Source of the DNA: an uncultured Bacteroidota bacterium
GTDB lineage: Bacteria > Bacteroidota > Bacteroidia > Flavobacteriales > BACL11
DNA length: 64,000 nt
NCBI GenBank assembly: GCA_902587125.1
Contig: CACIJW010000002.1
Span: forward strand, 62,001-126,000
Reading direction: 5' to 3'
Shown: positions 45,450 through 55,109 of the stretch, piece by piece
How the letters are laid out: each line of letters opens with the position of its first letter
Numbering within the stretch: position 1 is the stretch's first letter
Program-made: the position numbers and the translations under genes
Notes under the pieces: model-generated
Told to the model about the DNA's origin: nothing
Databases searched by the model: none
The model's input: only the letters and a program-made list of their open reading frames with translations

Positions 45450-46193
45450 ATGGAAACTGAAAAAAAATTAATCACTAAAAAGTATATAAAATTTATCAAA
45501 TCACTTAGATTAAAGAAAAATAGGTATTTACATCAGAAGTTTACTGTCGAAGGAGAAAAGAATATTGATGTTCTTTTAGATTCTAAATTTAAAGTTGATA
45601 AAATTATAATCAGTAATAAGTTAGTTCTGAAAAAAAAAATTAAAGATATTGAGATACTTATTGCAAGTAGTTCTGAAATGAAACAAATTTCAAATTTTAA
45701 AACACCAAGTAATATTTTTGCTGTTGTTAACATGAAGGAAAAAATTATTTATGAGAAACAGAAAAAAATATTGGTTCTTGATAGTATAGCAGATCCAGGA
45801 AATCTAGGTAATATTATCCGCTCCTCTCATTGGTTTAATATTAAGTTAATTGTTTTATCAGAAAACTGTGTTGATATCTATAATGAAAAAGTTATTCAAT
45901 CTAGTATGGGATCTATTTTTTGTGTTGATTTTATATATAGTAACATATCTGAGTTCTTAAAAAAATGTGTTGATGTTCCTAAAATCTCTACAACATTATC
46001 TGGTAATGAATTTGATGGAAATATTAGTTTTGAATCATTTGCTTTAATTTTAGGAAGTGAATCTCATGGAATACGCAAAGAGATACTTGAAATCTCGGAT
46101 TACAATTATACGTTATCAAGTAATTCTCAAAATATAGACTCTTTAAATGTAGCTTCTGCGGCAGCTATATTTATGTATAAATTAAATAATTAG
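45450..46193 (+). CDS. TrmH/SpoU-family RNA 2'-O-methyltransferase
   Basis: The 247-residue product has an N-terminal substrate-binding part ([18 protein letters not shown]) and the SPOUT knot: [42 protein letters not shown] and [21 protein letters not shown] (landmarks [19 protein letters not shown] and [10 protein letters not shown]). It should methylate a ribose in rRNA or tRNA; the exact target is unknown. The stop shares a 4-nt overlap with the convergent zinc-ribbon gene. Confidence 0.92.
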   Translation: METEKKLITKKYIKFIKSLRLKKNRYLHQKFTVEGEKNIDVLLDSKFKVDKIIISNKLVLKKKIKDIEILIASSSEMKQISNFKTPSNIFAVVNMKEKIIYEKQKKILVLDSIADPGNLGNIIRSSHWFNIKLIVLSENCVDIYNEKVIQSSMGSIFCVDFIYSNISEFLKKCVDVPKISTTLSGNEFDGNISFESFALILGSESHGIRKEILEISDYNYTLSSNSQNIDSLNVASAAAIFMYKLNN

Positions 46194-46462
46194 CTCCACC
46201 TTAGCCCTGTCCAACCACAATAACGACATTTATATCTTTTAAGATTGAAAATATTGAATGTTAAAATTATTAACAATATGTCAGTTTTACTTTTTTGGAC
46301 TCTAGTAAGAGGACTAATTTTATTTTTGTGTTCTAAACACTCAGGACAACAATTATTACAGTTTCTATTTGATATTTTTTTTCCAACTTTAAAGATTTTT
46401 AATAAGTAAAGTATAAAAATATAGCTAATAAGTATTATGAGAACTTTTAAATATATGTCCAC
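46190..46462 (-). CDS. Small membrane-anchored zinc-ribbon protein
   Basis: The 90-residue product has a N-terminal membrane helix ([18 protein letters not shown]), then Cys-rich CNNCCPEC and a second CRYCGW near the end, which together make a four-cysteine zinc ribbon like those of small rubredoxin-like or DUF-type proteins. Function unknown. It is last in the 16-gene minus-strand run and 18 nt from porT. Confidence 0.65.
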   Translation of the reverse strand: MDIYLKVLIILISYIFILYLLKIFKVGKKISNRNCNNCCPECLEHKNKISPLTRVQKSKTDILLIILTFNIFNLKRYKCRYCGWTGLRWS

Positions 46463-46480
46463 ATCATAAATATAGTTTTT

Positions 46481-47185
46481 TTATTCGAAAGTTACACTAA
46501 TTATCCAATTTCTGCTTTTTAAGTTTCTCAAGTGTTTTGTGAATAAAATATTTTTGTTTGATAGCAAATCTAAAACTCCTGTTGCTAATTTTATTTGAGG
46601 TGAAAATTTGAAGTATGGCAGATAAAAATCAAAACCAAAACCGAACTCAGCCAATAAATCATTTTTTTTGAGTTTTACAATTTCTAAATTATCATTAGTA
46701 ACTTCTTTTTGTGATGCTATATCTAAACTATATTTAATTCCTGATAATGTAAAAGCTCTAAAATTATTGTATCTCTCAGATTTGTACTTAAAAATAATTG
46801 GGAAATCAATAAGAGTTGATTCAATAATTTTTTTTGTAGTGATTTCATTTAGAAATGTATATTCTAAATGTCTCTCTCCAAAAACAAGTGATGGTGTAAA
46901 TCTTAGGTCAGTATATCTTCCAATTCTCAAGTTAGATACAATCCCTAGATTGAAACCAAGCTGATTTTTTGATTGAATGACTTGAACAGAATCATCATTT
47001 AAAAAAGAGAAATATTTATTGTCGTTAAAGTCCAATGAATTTACGCCTAATGAAAACCCAAAATGTAGTTTTTTAAAGTCATGTCTAGGTAAATTCTGAG
47101 GTTTTTTAAACTTTTGACTTAAACATTCATTTGAGTATATTGTAAAAAAAAACAATAATAAAAAATGGGACAAATATCTGTTCAT
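46481..47185 (-). CDS. porT: PorT-like outer-membrane protein of type IX secretion
   Basis: The 234-residue product has a signal peptide ending NECLSQ, then a PorT-type barrel with HFGFSLGVNSLDF, GFNLGIVSNLRIGRYTDLRF and a C-terminal SRNWIISVTFE strand. PorT/SprT is an essential outer-membrane part of type IX secretion and gliding in Bacteroidota. A general outer-membrane beta-barrel family member is possible, but the LGVNxxDF segment and length fit PorT. It goes with the T9SS-tailed adhesin and PorX in this window. Confidence 0.82.
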   Translation of the reverse strand: MNRYLSHFLLLFFFTIYSNECLSQKFKKPQNLPRHDFKKLHFGFSLGVNSLDFNDNKYFSFLNDDSVQVIQSKNQLGFNLGIVSNLRIGRYTDLRFTPSLVFGERHLEYTFLNEITTKKIIESTLIDFPIIFKYKSERYNNFRAFTLSGIKYSLDIASQKEVTNDNLEIVKLKKNDLLAEFGFGFDFYLPYFKFSPQIKLATGVLDLLSNKNILFTKHLRNLKSRNWIISVTFE

Positions 47186-47204
47186 GAGAATAAAACAGAA
47201 ATAA

Positions 47205-48212
47205 TTAGAATTTATTGTAATGTGAAACTGCTTCTTTGTATAGTTTTTCCTTTTCTAATTTTACAACACCAGGATATTCACATACAATACCACCTGCTAG
47301 ATTGGAAAGAAAGCCTAAAAGTTCAATAGGAGTATTTTGACTAAGGCAAAGTGCAGCAACTGAAATTACAGTATCTCCAGCTCCTGAAACATCTACTATT
47401 TTTCTATCGACATTTTTAAAATGTGATGAAGAACTTTCAGTTTTAATTTGCATTCCATTTTCTGACATTGTTAGCATAATAATATCACAGTTTAATCTTT
47501 CTTGTAACTTTTTAGTTGCAAAAGTCACATCATCATTTCTCTCAGGATTAATTTTTATTCCACCACCATTTCTTATTTCGGATAGATTTGGCTTAATTAG
47601 TGTACAGTTTTTGAAAGAATAGAAATTTTTAATTTTTGGATCACAGAGAGTGGGAATATTTCTTTTATTGGCATATAATATCACTTCTTCGATAACATTT
47701 TTTGTTAGATTACCCTTATTGTAATCTTGTAATATAATTGCATCAATTTCATTCATTTGACTTTTTATCAAAGAAATGAACATTTTCTCATTATTTATGT
47801 CCTCAACAATTTCATCATCAATTCTGATGTGGTGCTTATTATAATTTCTAGAAAAATATTTTTCAGAAATAATTCTTTTTTTCTCTGTTGTAATTCTATT
47901 TTTTTCAGAAATGATTCCATCAGTATTAATATTTTCTTTCTTTAGCAATTCTTTAAATACTTTTGATTTATAGTCATCACCAATAACGCTACAAAGTTTT
48001 ACTTTGGCTCCAAGTGCTTTTAGATTCAACGCTACGTTGGCAGCCCCTCCAATTCTTGATTCTTTTTTTGTCACATTAAGTAGAGGTACGGGAGCTTCAG
48101 GAGACATTCTGTCAATTTTACCCCAAACGTATGAATCAATCATTGAATCTCCTACAACAAGAACATTTGATTTATTAAATGAATTAAAAAGTGAATCAAT
48201 TTCTAAGCTCAT
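47205..48212 (-). CDS. rfaE1: PfkB-family heptose kinase (RfaE1/HldE kinase domain-like)
   Basis: The 335-residue product has VVGDSMIDSYVWGKIDRMSPEAPVP (landmarks VGDSMIDSYVWG and MSPEAPVP), RIGGAANVALNLKALGA, NKHHIRIDDE and the PfkB signature DVSGAGDTVISVAALCLS. This fits D-glycero-beta-D-manno-heptose-7-phosphate kinase, which makes the LPS core sugar precursor. There is no nucleotidyltransferase domain, so that activity would come from another gene. It overlaps the aminotransferase by 4 nt. Confidence 0.88.
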   Translation of the reverse strand: MSLEIDSLFNSFNKSNVLVVGDSMIDSYVWGKIDRMSPEAPVPLLNVTKKESRIGGAANVALNLKALGAKVKLCSVIGDDYKSKVFKELLKKENINTDGIISEKNRITTEKKRIISEKYFSRNYNKHHIRIDDEIVEDINNEKMFISLIKSQMNEIDAIILQDYNKGNLTKNVIEEVILYANKRNIPTLCDPKIKNFYSFKNCTLIKPNLSEIRNGGGIKINPERNDDVTFATKKLQERLNCDIIMLTMSENGMQIKTESSSSHFKNVDRKIVDVSGAGDTVISVAALCLSQNTPIELLGFLSNLAGGIVCEYPGVVKLEKEKLYKEAVSHYNKF

Positions 48213-49408
48213 TTTAACTTTTCTAAAGATTTTTTTATTCTTTGTGTAGCTTCAGTTATATTTTTAGTCGATGTTGCATAAGAAATTCTTATACACTCGC
48301 TGGTACCAAAAGCATCGCCAGCAACTGTAGCGACATGAGCATCATTCAGCAAATACATGCTTAAATCATTGGAGTTTTTTATAAAACTGTTATTTTCGTC
48401 TTTCTTATCGAAGAAATAAGAAATATCAGGAAATACATAAAATGCTCCGTCTGGAACATTACATTTAATTCCTTCAATTTGTGAAAGTTGATTAACTATC
48501 AAATCTCTTCTTTTTTTGAATTCAATTTTCATATGTTTAGTTGAGTCTTCAGGCTTTGATAATACTGCTGCCTGGGTAGCTTTTTGGGCTATTGAGCATG
48601 TCGCGGATGTGATTTGGCCTTGAATTTTATTGCAAGCGCTGGCAATAAATTCAGGTGCGCCAATATAGCCAACGCGCCAACCAGTCATGGCAAAACCTTT
48701 GGAAACTCCATTTACGGTTATTGTTCTATCTTTCATACTTTCGATTAATCCAAAGCTGTAGTGTTCATTAGTGAAGTTTATGTGTTCATATATTTCGTCC
48801 GATATCACAAATAAATTGTCATATTTTTTTAACATATCTGCCATTAATATAAGTTCTTTTTTAGAGTATACTGAGCCACTAGGGTTACAGGGAGAACTAA
48901 ATATTAAAAGTTTAGTTTTGTTTGATATTTTCTTTTCAATTTCTTTAACTGAAGATTTAAAATTATTTTCGATTTTTGATTCTACAACAATTGGTTTTGC
49001 TCCACATAATTTAACTATCTCAAAATAGCTAACCCAATAAGGAGCTAGTAAAATCACTTCATCTTCCTTGTCTAATAAACTGAGACAAACATTTGCAATA
49101 GATTGCTTGGCACCAGTTGAAACTACAATTTGATTCTCATTAAATTCGAGATTATTATCTCTGTAAAATTTTTCACAAATACTTTTTCTAAGCTCAAGAA
49201 TTCCTGGAACTGGAGTGTAATGTGAGAAATTGTCATTAATCGCTTGAACTGCACTTTTTTTTATAAAATCAGGAGTATTAAAGTCTGGTTCACCTAAACT
49301 TAAAGAAATCACATCTTTACCTTGCTGTTTAAGTTCTCTGCTTAGTCTTGACATTGCTAATGTTGCAGATTCAGATAGATTGTTGATTCTTGTCGAGAGT
49401 TTATTCAT
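48209..49408 (-). CDS. Pyridoxal-phosphate aminotransferase (aspartate aminotransferase, class I)
   Basis: The 399-residue enzyme has SLGEPDFNTPDFIKK, ILLAPYWVSY, SSPCNPSGSVYSKKE and the PLP lysine in GVSKGFAMTGWRVGYI. It is of the Ib aspartate/prephenate aminotransferase type and probably interconverts aspartate and oxaloacetate. It overlaps rfaE1 by 4 nt and is 26 nt downstream of meaB. Confidence 0.92.
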   Translation of the reverse strand: MNKLSTRINNLSESATLAMSRLSRELKQQGKDVISLSLGEPDFNTPDFIKKSAVQAINDNFSHYTPVPGILELRKSICEKFYRDNNLEFNENQIVVSTGAKQSIANVCLSLLDKEDEVILLAPYWVSYFEIVKLCGAKPIVVESKIENNFKSSVKEIEKKISNKTKLLIFSSPCNPSGSVYSKKELILMADMLKKYDNLFVISDEIYEHINFTNEHYSFGLIESMKDRTITVNGVSKGFAMTGWRVGYIGAPEFIASACNKIQGQITSATCSIAQKATQAAVLSKPEDSTKHMKIEFKKRRDLIVNQLSQIEGIKCNVPDGAFYVFPDISYFFDKKDENNSFIKNSNDLSMYLLNDAHVATVAGDAFGTSECIRISYATSTKNITEATQRIKKSLEKLK

Positions 49409-49434
49409 GTTGCAAATTTATAAATTTCTTTATC

Positions 49435-50364
49435 TTAAAATGAACTGATATATTCTAAAATCTTGTGAATTTGAGGATTAGCTTTAAAACTATTAAGAAA
49501 CTTTAAGTGATTATTGTTTAAAAGTAATTTCTCATAGTTTTTATTACCAAAATTTATCTTTAGTTCAATTTCAAGCCAATAAATTATTTGATCTTTCCTA
49601 TTAGAAAAAATTTTGTTTTTGTTGATTTGAAAAAAATCTAAAATACTGTCATAAATAGTATCAATCCCAATGCCTTGAGTTGATGAAGTAGCAACTATTT
49701 TAGTATTTCTTTCATAAATATTTAAAATATTTTTTAAGGCATTTTTTTTTGCAGTAATTTCATTTTTGTCCAAGATATCAGATTTATTTATTGCTATAAT
49801 ATCAGCAATTTCCATTATCCCTTTTTTCATTGCTTGTATTTCATCTCCTGTATTAGCTATGTTTAAATATATTAGAAAATCAGTTATTTTACTTATATTG
49901 TATTCAAGTTGTCCCGATCCAACGGTTTCAATTAAGATAACATCAAACTCTGCTAATTCACATAAATTTATACTACACAAAGTTTCAAAATCAATTGCTG
50001 AGTTTTTGTTTTTTGATGGTGAAGGTCTAACAAAAGCATTTTTGTTATTGTTTAAAAAATGCATTCTCATTTTATCCCCAAGAATACTTCCTTTGCTAAT
50101 GGCCGAGGATGGATCAACTGCTATTACAGCTACTCGATGTTTTTTTTTAAGAAAATAATATCCTATCTGATTTATAAATGTACTTTTACCAACACCTGGA
50201 GGACCAGTAACTCCAATTCTCATTGTATTATTTACTGATTTTAAATAGTTAAGTAATTCAATTTTGTATTTTAAATCTGATTTTTTTTCACTCTCAATTA
50301 GTGTAATTCCTTTTGCTAATGAAACTTCATCTTTTTTTTTGATTTTATCAACTAAATTTTTCAT
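49435..50364 (-). CDS. meaB: MeaB/ArgK-family GTPase (methylmalonyl-CoA mutase chaperone)
   Basis: The 309-residue G3E GTPase has the Walker A loop GVTGPPGVGKSTFINQIG, AVDPSSAISKGSILGDKMRM, FVRPSPS, VILIETVGSGQLEY and the base-binding INKSD. MeaB loads or protects the adenosylcobalamin cofactor of methylmalonyl-CoA mutase. The mutase genes are not in the window, but a B12-dependent regulator is (carH). It overlaps ridA by 4 nt. Confidence 0.92.
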   Translation of the reverse strand: MKNLVDKIKKKDEVSLAKGITLIESEKKSDLKYKIELLNYLKSVNNTMRIGVTGPPGVGKSTFINQIGYYFLKKKHRVAVIAVDPSSAISKGSILGDKMRMHFLNNNKNAFVRPSPSKNKNSAIDFETLCSINLCELAEFDVILIETVGSGQLEYNISKITDFLIYLNIANTGDEIQAMKKGIMEIADIIAINKSDILDKNEITAKKNALKNILNIYERNTKIVATSSTQGIGIDTIYDSILDFFQINKNKIFSNRKDQIIYWLEIELKINFGNKNYEKLLLNNNHLKFLNSFKANPQIHKILEYISSF

Positions 50365-50717
50365 TTATGTGCAATAAATGATATCTCTATATTGGCATTT
50401 GCCGGTAATCCTTTTACTTCTACAGTTTCTCTAGCAGGAAACCTTTTTTTAAAATAACTTTTGTAAACTTCATTAACCATATCGTAGTAGCTCATGTCAA
50501 CAATGAAAATTGTTGTCTTTACTATGTTTTCAAAATCTAGGTTTTCGCTAATTAATATTTCTTTGATATTTTTCATAATTTGATGTGTCTCTTGAGAAAT
50601 ATTTGAATTGATTAAATTATTAGTTTCTGGACATATTGCTATTTGACCTGAACTGTATAGAATATGGTTTTTAAAAATATATTGTGAGTATGGGCCTAAA
50701 GGTTTTATTTTTTTCAT
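50361..50717 (-). CDS. ridA: RidA-family enamine/imine deaminase
   Basis: The 118-residue product has GPYSQYIFKNHILYSSGQIAI (landmarks GPYSQ and LYSSGQIA), TTIFIVDMSYY and ARETVEVKGLPANANIEISFIA with the conserved Arg. RidA hydrolyses reactive enamine intermediates made by PLP enzymes, which suits its place between the YggS PLP protein and the aminotransferases here. Confidence 0.92.
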   Translation of the reverse strand: MKKIKPLGPYSQYIFKNHILYSSGQIAICPETNNLINSNISQETHQIMKNIKEILISENLDFENIVKTTIFIVDMSYYDMVNEVYKSYFKKRFPARETVEVKGLPANANIEISFIAHK

Positions 50718-50719
50718 AA

Positions 50720-51358
50720 TTATTCAAATAAAAGACTACCAATTCTAAGCATGTTTGAACCACTTTTGATTGCAACTTTATAATCATTACTCATGCCTAT
50801 AGAAAGATATTTAAGATTGTATTTGTTTTTAAAAATATTAAAAAAATGATTTAACTCATCAAATTCTGAGCTTACTAATTTTAAATCATTAGTATTAGTA
50901 CCCATTCCCATTAAACCAATTATATTTATGTTCTCTAATTTTTCACAATGTAAAAGAAAGTTCTCTAACATTTCACATCTAATTCCAGACTTAGTTGCTT
51001 CTTTAGCTATTTTTACCTGAACAAGACAGTTTATTTTAATGTTTTTATAAGTGGCTCTCTTATCTAATTGATCAGCTAGCTTGATAGAATCTAGCGAATG
51101 TATTAAATGAACTTTATTAAATATTTTTTTTACTTTTTTGGTCTGTAAATTGCCAACAAAATGCCAATTAATATCAGCTGGTAATAATTCTTTTTTTGTA
51201 ATTAACTCTTCAACTCTATTTTCACCAAAATCTCTGTGACCATTTTTGTAATAAAATAAAATTTCTTCAACAGATCGTCTTTTTGAAACAATAACAACAG
51301 TTCCAAAAAATTGAGATTTAATTTTTTTTAATTTTTTTAGATTAAGTTTTGAAATCAT
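50720..51358 (-). CDS. YggS-family PLP-binding protein
   Basis: The ATG at 51358 (MISKLNLKKL) is preferred to the codon at 51391, because it gives a normal length of 212 and less overlap with DUF1015 (17 nt). Conserved segments are VVIVSKRRS with the PLP lysine, GHRDFGENRVEELI, WHFVGNLQTKKVKKI, NIIGLMGMGT and YLSIGMSNDYKVAIKSGSNMLRIG. The family keeps PLP and amino-acid pools balanced. Confidence 0.92.
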   Translation of the reverse strand: MISKLNLKKLKKIKSQFFGTVVIVSKRRSVEEILFYYKNGHRDFGENRVEELITKKELLPADINWHFVGNLQTKKVKKIFNKVHLIHSLDSIKLADQLDKRATYKNIKINCLVQVKIAKEATKSGIRCEMLENFLLHCEKLENINIIGLMGMGTNTNDLKLVSSEFDELNHFFNIFKNKYNLKYLSIGMSNDYKVAIKSGSNMLRIGSLLFE

Positions 51359-52526
51359 AGATTGTAATTCCAGAGCGAATTTTTGGCTCAATGTAGGTGC
51401 TTTTTGGTGGCAATATTAAATTGTTATCAGCTATTTGCATTAATTGTTTTGAATCTATTGTTTTAGTAAAAATCAATAACGAGTTTTTTTTCAAAGGATT
51501 TTGGTTTAAAAATAATTCGATTTTCGAACTTTCTATGAATTTAACTCTTTCTGTTTGTTTGGTGTCTCTTATTTTTAAGATCTGATTAAATATATGAAAA
51601 TCAATTATCTGTGTATCTGTAAAATGAGCACAATTAACATATTCTTTTTTTAATTGTAAATCATAATAAGTATTATTAAAGAAAATAGTTATGAAATCAG
51701 ACTTAGATTTGATACTGTTAACTTTTGACTCTTTATATATGTCTTTCAACTCAAACTTTTTTTTAATTTCTTCTAAAAAATCAGTATTAGCATATTCAAT
51801 GGTATCAATGTATCTTATAAAACTTCCACAAAATATATTTTTCTCAGAAACTAAAAATGATAGAAAAAAAGTTTCTTTTTTTAGTTTATTTGAAATTAAA
51901 TTAGAAGAGGAAACTCTGTGATGACCATCTGCAATATAAAATTCATTAATTTGATTGTAGTTAATAATAATTTCATCGATTAGTGATTTTTCAGAAATTT
52001 TCCAAAGTTTGTGATTCACTCGATCAGTAGTGGTAAAATTATATGTATGATTTTTCTTTTTATACAGTTCAATAATTTTATTAATTTCTGAATTTTCTTC
52101 GTGGAAAATGAGTACTGGTTCAGCATTAATTTGAGTCTCTAATAGATATCTCTGAAAAATTTTCTCTCTTTTCGTTATGGTATTTTCATGTTTTTTTAAG
52201 ATTCCTTTTTTTAAGTTAGAAGTTGGAAATAACGAAATAATGCCAATTGATTTCTTTTTCTCTCTAGAAATTTGATATAAATAAAAAGATTCTTCTTTGT
52301 CTTTAATTAAAATCTGATCATCAATAAATTTTTCAAACTGTTTTCTAATTTCAGAAAAATTATTGGTGTTATTAGATTTTGAAATTATGTTTAAAAATGA
52401 ATATGGATTGTTAGATATTTTGTCTTGAAATGTTCTCTTGTCATAAGATTGATGATTTCTTGTAACAAATAATCCAACCTTGTCTTCCGCTGCTCGAACA
52501 GCTTTGAATGGTAGAATCTTATTCAT
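51342..52526 (-). CDS. DUF1015-family protein
   Basis: The 394-residue product starts ILPFKAVRAAEDKVGLFVTR, has a phosphate-loop-like YIADGHHRVSSSNL and ends IRSGITIYDFKT; these match DUF1015 (PF06245 type) proteins that sit beside serine biosynthesis genes in many Bacteroidota. Function is not well known; a kinase-like role on serine or a related metabolite has been proposed for relatives. Its position in serC-serA-DUF1015 supports a link to serine metabolism. It overlaps the serA-like gene by 8 nt. Confidence 0.85.
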   Translation of the reverse strand: MNKILPFKAVRAAEDKVGLFVTRNHQSYDKRTFQDKISNNPYSFLNIISKSNNTNNFSEIRKQFEKFIDDQILIKDKEESFYLYQISREKKKSIGIISLFPTSNLKKGILKKHENTITKREKIFQRYLLETQINAEPVLIFHEENSEINKIIELYKKKNHTYNFTTTDRVNHKLWKISEKSLIDEIIINYNQINEFYIADGHHRVSSSNLISNKLKKETFFLSFLVSEKNIFCGSFIRYIDTIEYANTDFLEEIKKKFELKDIYKESKVNSIKSKSDFITIFFNNTYYDLQLKKEYVNCAHFTDTQIIDFHIFNQILKIRDTKQTERVKFIESSKIELFLNQNPLKKNSLLIFTKTIDSKQLMQIADNNLILPPKSTYIEPKIRSGITIYDFKT

Positions 52527-53481
52527 TAAATTTATAAAAGCTTTTTATTTCTTTCACAATTTCATCTCCAATTCTTTCTTGAGCCTCCACTGTTGAACCC
52601 CCAATATGTGGAGATAAGGAAATTTTATCATGCATTAATAATTGTATGTTGGGTGTAGGTTCATTTTCAAATACATCTAGCGCCGCGAATGAAACTTTTT
52701 TATTATTTAAAAATTTTATCAATTCACTTTCATCAATTAGCCCTCCTCTGGAGGTATTAATGATTCCAACTCCTTTTTTCATTATATCGAACTCATCTCT
52801 TCCTATAAATGGTTTATCGTTGATTTTTGGTATGTGAAGTGTTATAAAATCAGATTCTTTCAAAACATCATCCAGAGAGGATGTTATTAAATCAAAAAAG
52901 ATATTTTGATTTTTTATATAATCCAATTGAATTTTTATTTTTTCGATATTTTTATCAAATGCAACAACATTCATTCCCAATGAAAAAGCTCTTTTTGCAA
53001 CTTCCTGACCAATTCTTCCCAATCCGATTATACCTAATGTCTTGAACATAACTTCACTGCACTTAGAACTATGGCTTTTAATCTCTTTAAATTTTGTATC
53101 ACCATTTAGTGGCATGGTTCTGTTTGTGATATGTAGGTCTCTATTGGCTGAAAGCAAATGTGAAATTACCAGCTCTGCAACGGAAATTGAAGATGCATTG
53201 GGAGTATTGAAAACCCTTACATTATTTTTTTTAGCTGATATAAGATCAATATTATCTAATCCAACTCCCGCTCTTCCGATCAACTTAATACTTTTACAAT
53301 TGTTTAAAATCTCAGAATTTATAGTTGTTGCACTTCTAACCAAAATTATTTCTATGTGATTCTTGTTTATATATCTGATTAACTCACTTTGATCTATTTT
53401 TGTATCAAATATTTTAAAATTTAAATCAATTAACTCTTTTTTAGAGTTTTGAGAAATTCCATCATTAGCTAAAATTATCAT
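52519..53481 (-). CDS. serA: D-2-hydroxyacid dehydrogenase (phosphoglycerate dehydrogenase-like)
   Basis: The 320-residue enzyme has IGRAGVGLDNIDLISAK, the NAD-binding GIIGLGRIGQEVAKRA, INTSRGGLIDE, LDVFENEP and LSPHIGGSTVEAQ with the catalytic Arg, Glu and His. With serC next to it (4-nt overlap), oxidation of 3-phosphoglycerate, the first step to serine, is the best call. It lacks the C-terminal ACT regulatory domain of longer SerA forms. Confidence 0.9.
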   Translation of the reverse strand: MIILANDGISQNSKKELIDLNFKIFDTKIDQSELIRYINKNHIEIILVRSATTINSEILNNCKSIKLIGRAGVGLDNIDLISAKKNNVRVFNTPNASSISVAELVISHLLSANRDLHITNRTMPLNGDTKFKEIKSHSSKCSEVMFKTLGIIGLGRIGQEVAKRAFSLGMNVVAFDKNIEKIKIQLDYIKNQNIFFDLITSSLDDVLKESDFITLHIPKINDKPFIGRDEFDIMKKGVGIINTSRGGLIDESELIKFLNNKKVSFAALDVFENEPTPNIQLLMHDKISLSPHIGGSTVEAQERIGDEIVKEIKSFYKFNE

Positions 53482-54548
53482 GCAATATCTTTTTCTAATT
53501 TAACCATACAATTTACTAGGGCATTGACACTTTCAATGGGAAGTGCGTTGTAGAGAGAGGCTCTATATCCGCCAACTGACCGATGTCCATTGATTCCACT
53601 GATTTTATTTTTAGCACAAATTTTTTCAAATAAATTTTTGTGATTTTGATCTTTGAGGTTGAAAGTTATGTTCATCTTAGATTGATCCTCTTTATTTATA
53701 AGTGTTTTAAATAATGAATTTCTATTGATTTCTTGATAAAGAATTTTTGATTTCTTATTATTATTTTTTTCAATGTAATCTAATCCACCTTTGGCTTTTA
53801 ACCATCTTAGATTTAGCATTGATACATATACAGAAAAAACAGGAGGGGTATTAAACATACTTTTTTTATCGATATGAGTTCTGTAATCTAGCATACTAGG
53901 AATATCTCTTTCACTTTTACCCAAAATTTCATTTTTTACTATTACTAAAGTTGCACCAGCTGGACCAAGATTTTTTTGTGCTCCTGCATATATTAGACCA
54001 AATTTGTTGACATCTATTTTTCTGCTGAAAATATCGGAGCTCATGTCACATACCACAGGAATATTACATTCAGGGAAAGTTTTTATTTGAGAACCATAGA
54101 TTGTGTTGTTTGATGTGCAATGAAAGTAATCATGAGTATCAGAAATTATAAAATCTTTTGGGATATAGTTGAAATTTTTATTGGATGAGTCTCCAACGAT
54201 TTCAATATCACCAAACTTTTTAGCTTCAAAAATAGCTTTTTTGGACCATGTTCCAGTATTCAAATATGCGGCTGATCCATTATTTTTTTTCAATAGATTT
54301 AAGGCAACCATACAAAACTGTAAGCTAGCACCTCCTTGCAAGAAAATTATTGAATAGTTAGATGGTACGTCAAGGATATCTCTTACAAGTGTAATGCTTT
54401 CAGACATTACATCTGTGAAAGCATTACTTCTATGAGAAATTTCTAAAATTGATAGCTCATTATCAAACTCTAATACTTTTTTAGAGGCATTGGTTATTAC
54501 AGATTGTGGTAAAATACTAGGGCCAGCACTAAAATTATGTGTTTTCAT
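53478..54548 (-). CDS. serC: Phosphoserine aminotransferase
   Basis: The 356-residue PLP enzyme has HNFSAGPSILPQSVI at the N-terminus, FLQGGASLQFCMVALNLL, AYLNTGTWSKKAI and the PLP lysine in YAGAQKNLGPAGATLVIV, then GHRSVGGYRASLYNALPIESV. It converts 3-phosphohydroxypyruvate to phosphoserine. It overlaps efp and the serA-like gene by 4 nt each. Confidence 0.96.
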   Translation of the reverse strand: MKTHNFSAGPSILPQSVITNASKKVLEFDNELSILEISHRSNAFTDVMSESITLVRDILDVPSNYSIIFLQGGASLQFCMVALNLLKKNNGSAAYLNTGTWSKKAIFEAKKFGDIEIVGDSSNKNFNYIPKDFIISDTHDYFHCTSNNTIYGSQIKTFPECNIPVVCDMSSDIFSRKIDVNKFGLIYAGAQKNLGPAGATLVIVKNEILGKSERDIPSMLDYRTHIDKKSMFNTPPVFSVYVSMLNLRWLKAKGGLDYIEKNNNKKSKILYQEINRNSLFKTLINKEDQSKMNITFNLKDQNHKNLFEKICAKNKISGINGHRSVGGYRASLYNALPIESVNALVNCMVKLEKDIA

Positions 54549-55108
54549 TTTACTCTTTCAATATATGTTTTCTTTACTGTGTCTATTTTTATTTTGTCAC
54601 CAACATTAATAAATAGAGGAACCTGAATTTCAGCTCCTGTTTCAGTTTTTGCAGGCTTAAAAGTATTTGTAGCAGTATTTCCTTTAATTCCTGGTTCTGT
54701 CTCAGAAATTTCTAAAATTAAGTGAGGAGGAAGTGATGCTGATAATGGTTTGCCCTCATCAGCATGAAATAAAACCTCAACATTTTCTCCTTCTTTTAAA
54801 AATTCATTATTTTGGATAGCTGATCTCTGGATAGAAATTTGTTCAAAATCGTCATTATTCATTAACACACAATCATCACCATCATCATATAAAAATTGAT
54901 ATTTTCTATTTTCAATTCTTATGATTTCTATTTTGACGCCTGCAGTAAATGTATTCTCAAGTAGTCTTCCAGTGTTTAAATTTCTAATTTTTGTTCTTAC
55001 AAATGCTGGTCCCTTTCCAGGCTTAACGTGCTGAAATGATTCAATTTTCCAGGGCTCGTTGTTATGTCTTATACAAAGACCATTTCTAAAATCTGAAGTA
55101 TTTGCCAT
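54545..55108 (-). CDS. efp: Translation elongation factor P
   Basis: The 187-residue protein has the three beta domains of EF-P. The tip loop KPGKGPAFVRTK carries the lysine that contacts the CCA end of P-site tRNA and may be modified; the C-terminal signature DKIKIDTVKKTYIERVK ends the protein. It relieves stalls at polyproline stretches. It is 1 nt from lpxA and overlaps serC by 4 nt. Confidence 0.96.
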   Translation of the reverse strand: MANTSDFRNGLCIRHNNEPWKIESFQHVKPGKGPAFVRTKIRNLNTGRLLENTFTAGVKIEIIRIENRKYQFLYDDGDDCVLMNNDDFEQISIQRSAIQNNEFLKEGENVEVLFHADEGKPLSASLPPHLILEISETEPGIKGNTATNTFKPAKTETGAEIQVPLFINVGDKIKIDTVKKTYIERVK

Positions 55109-55109
55109 T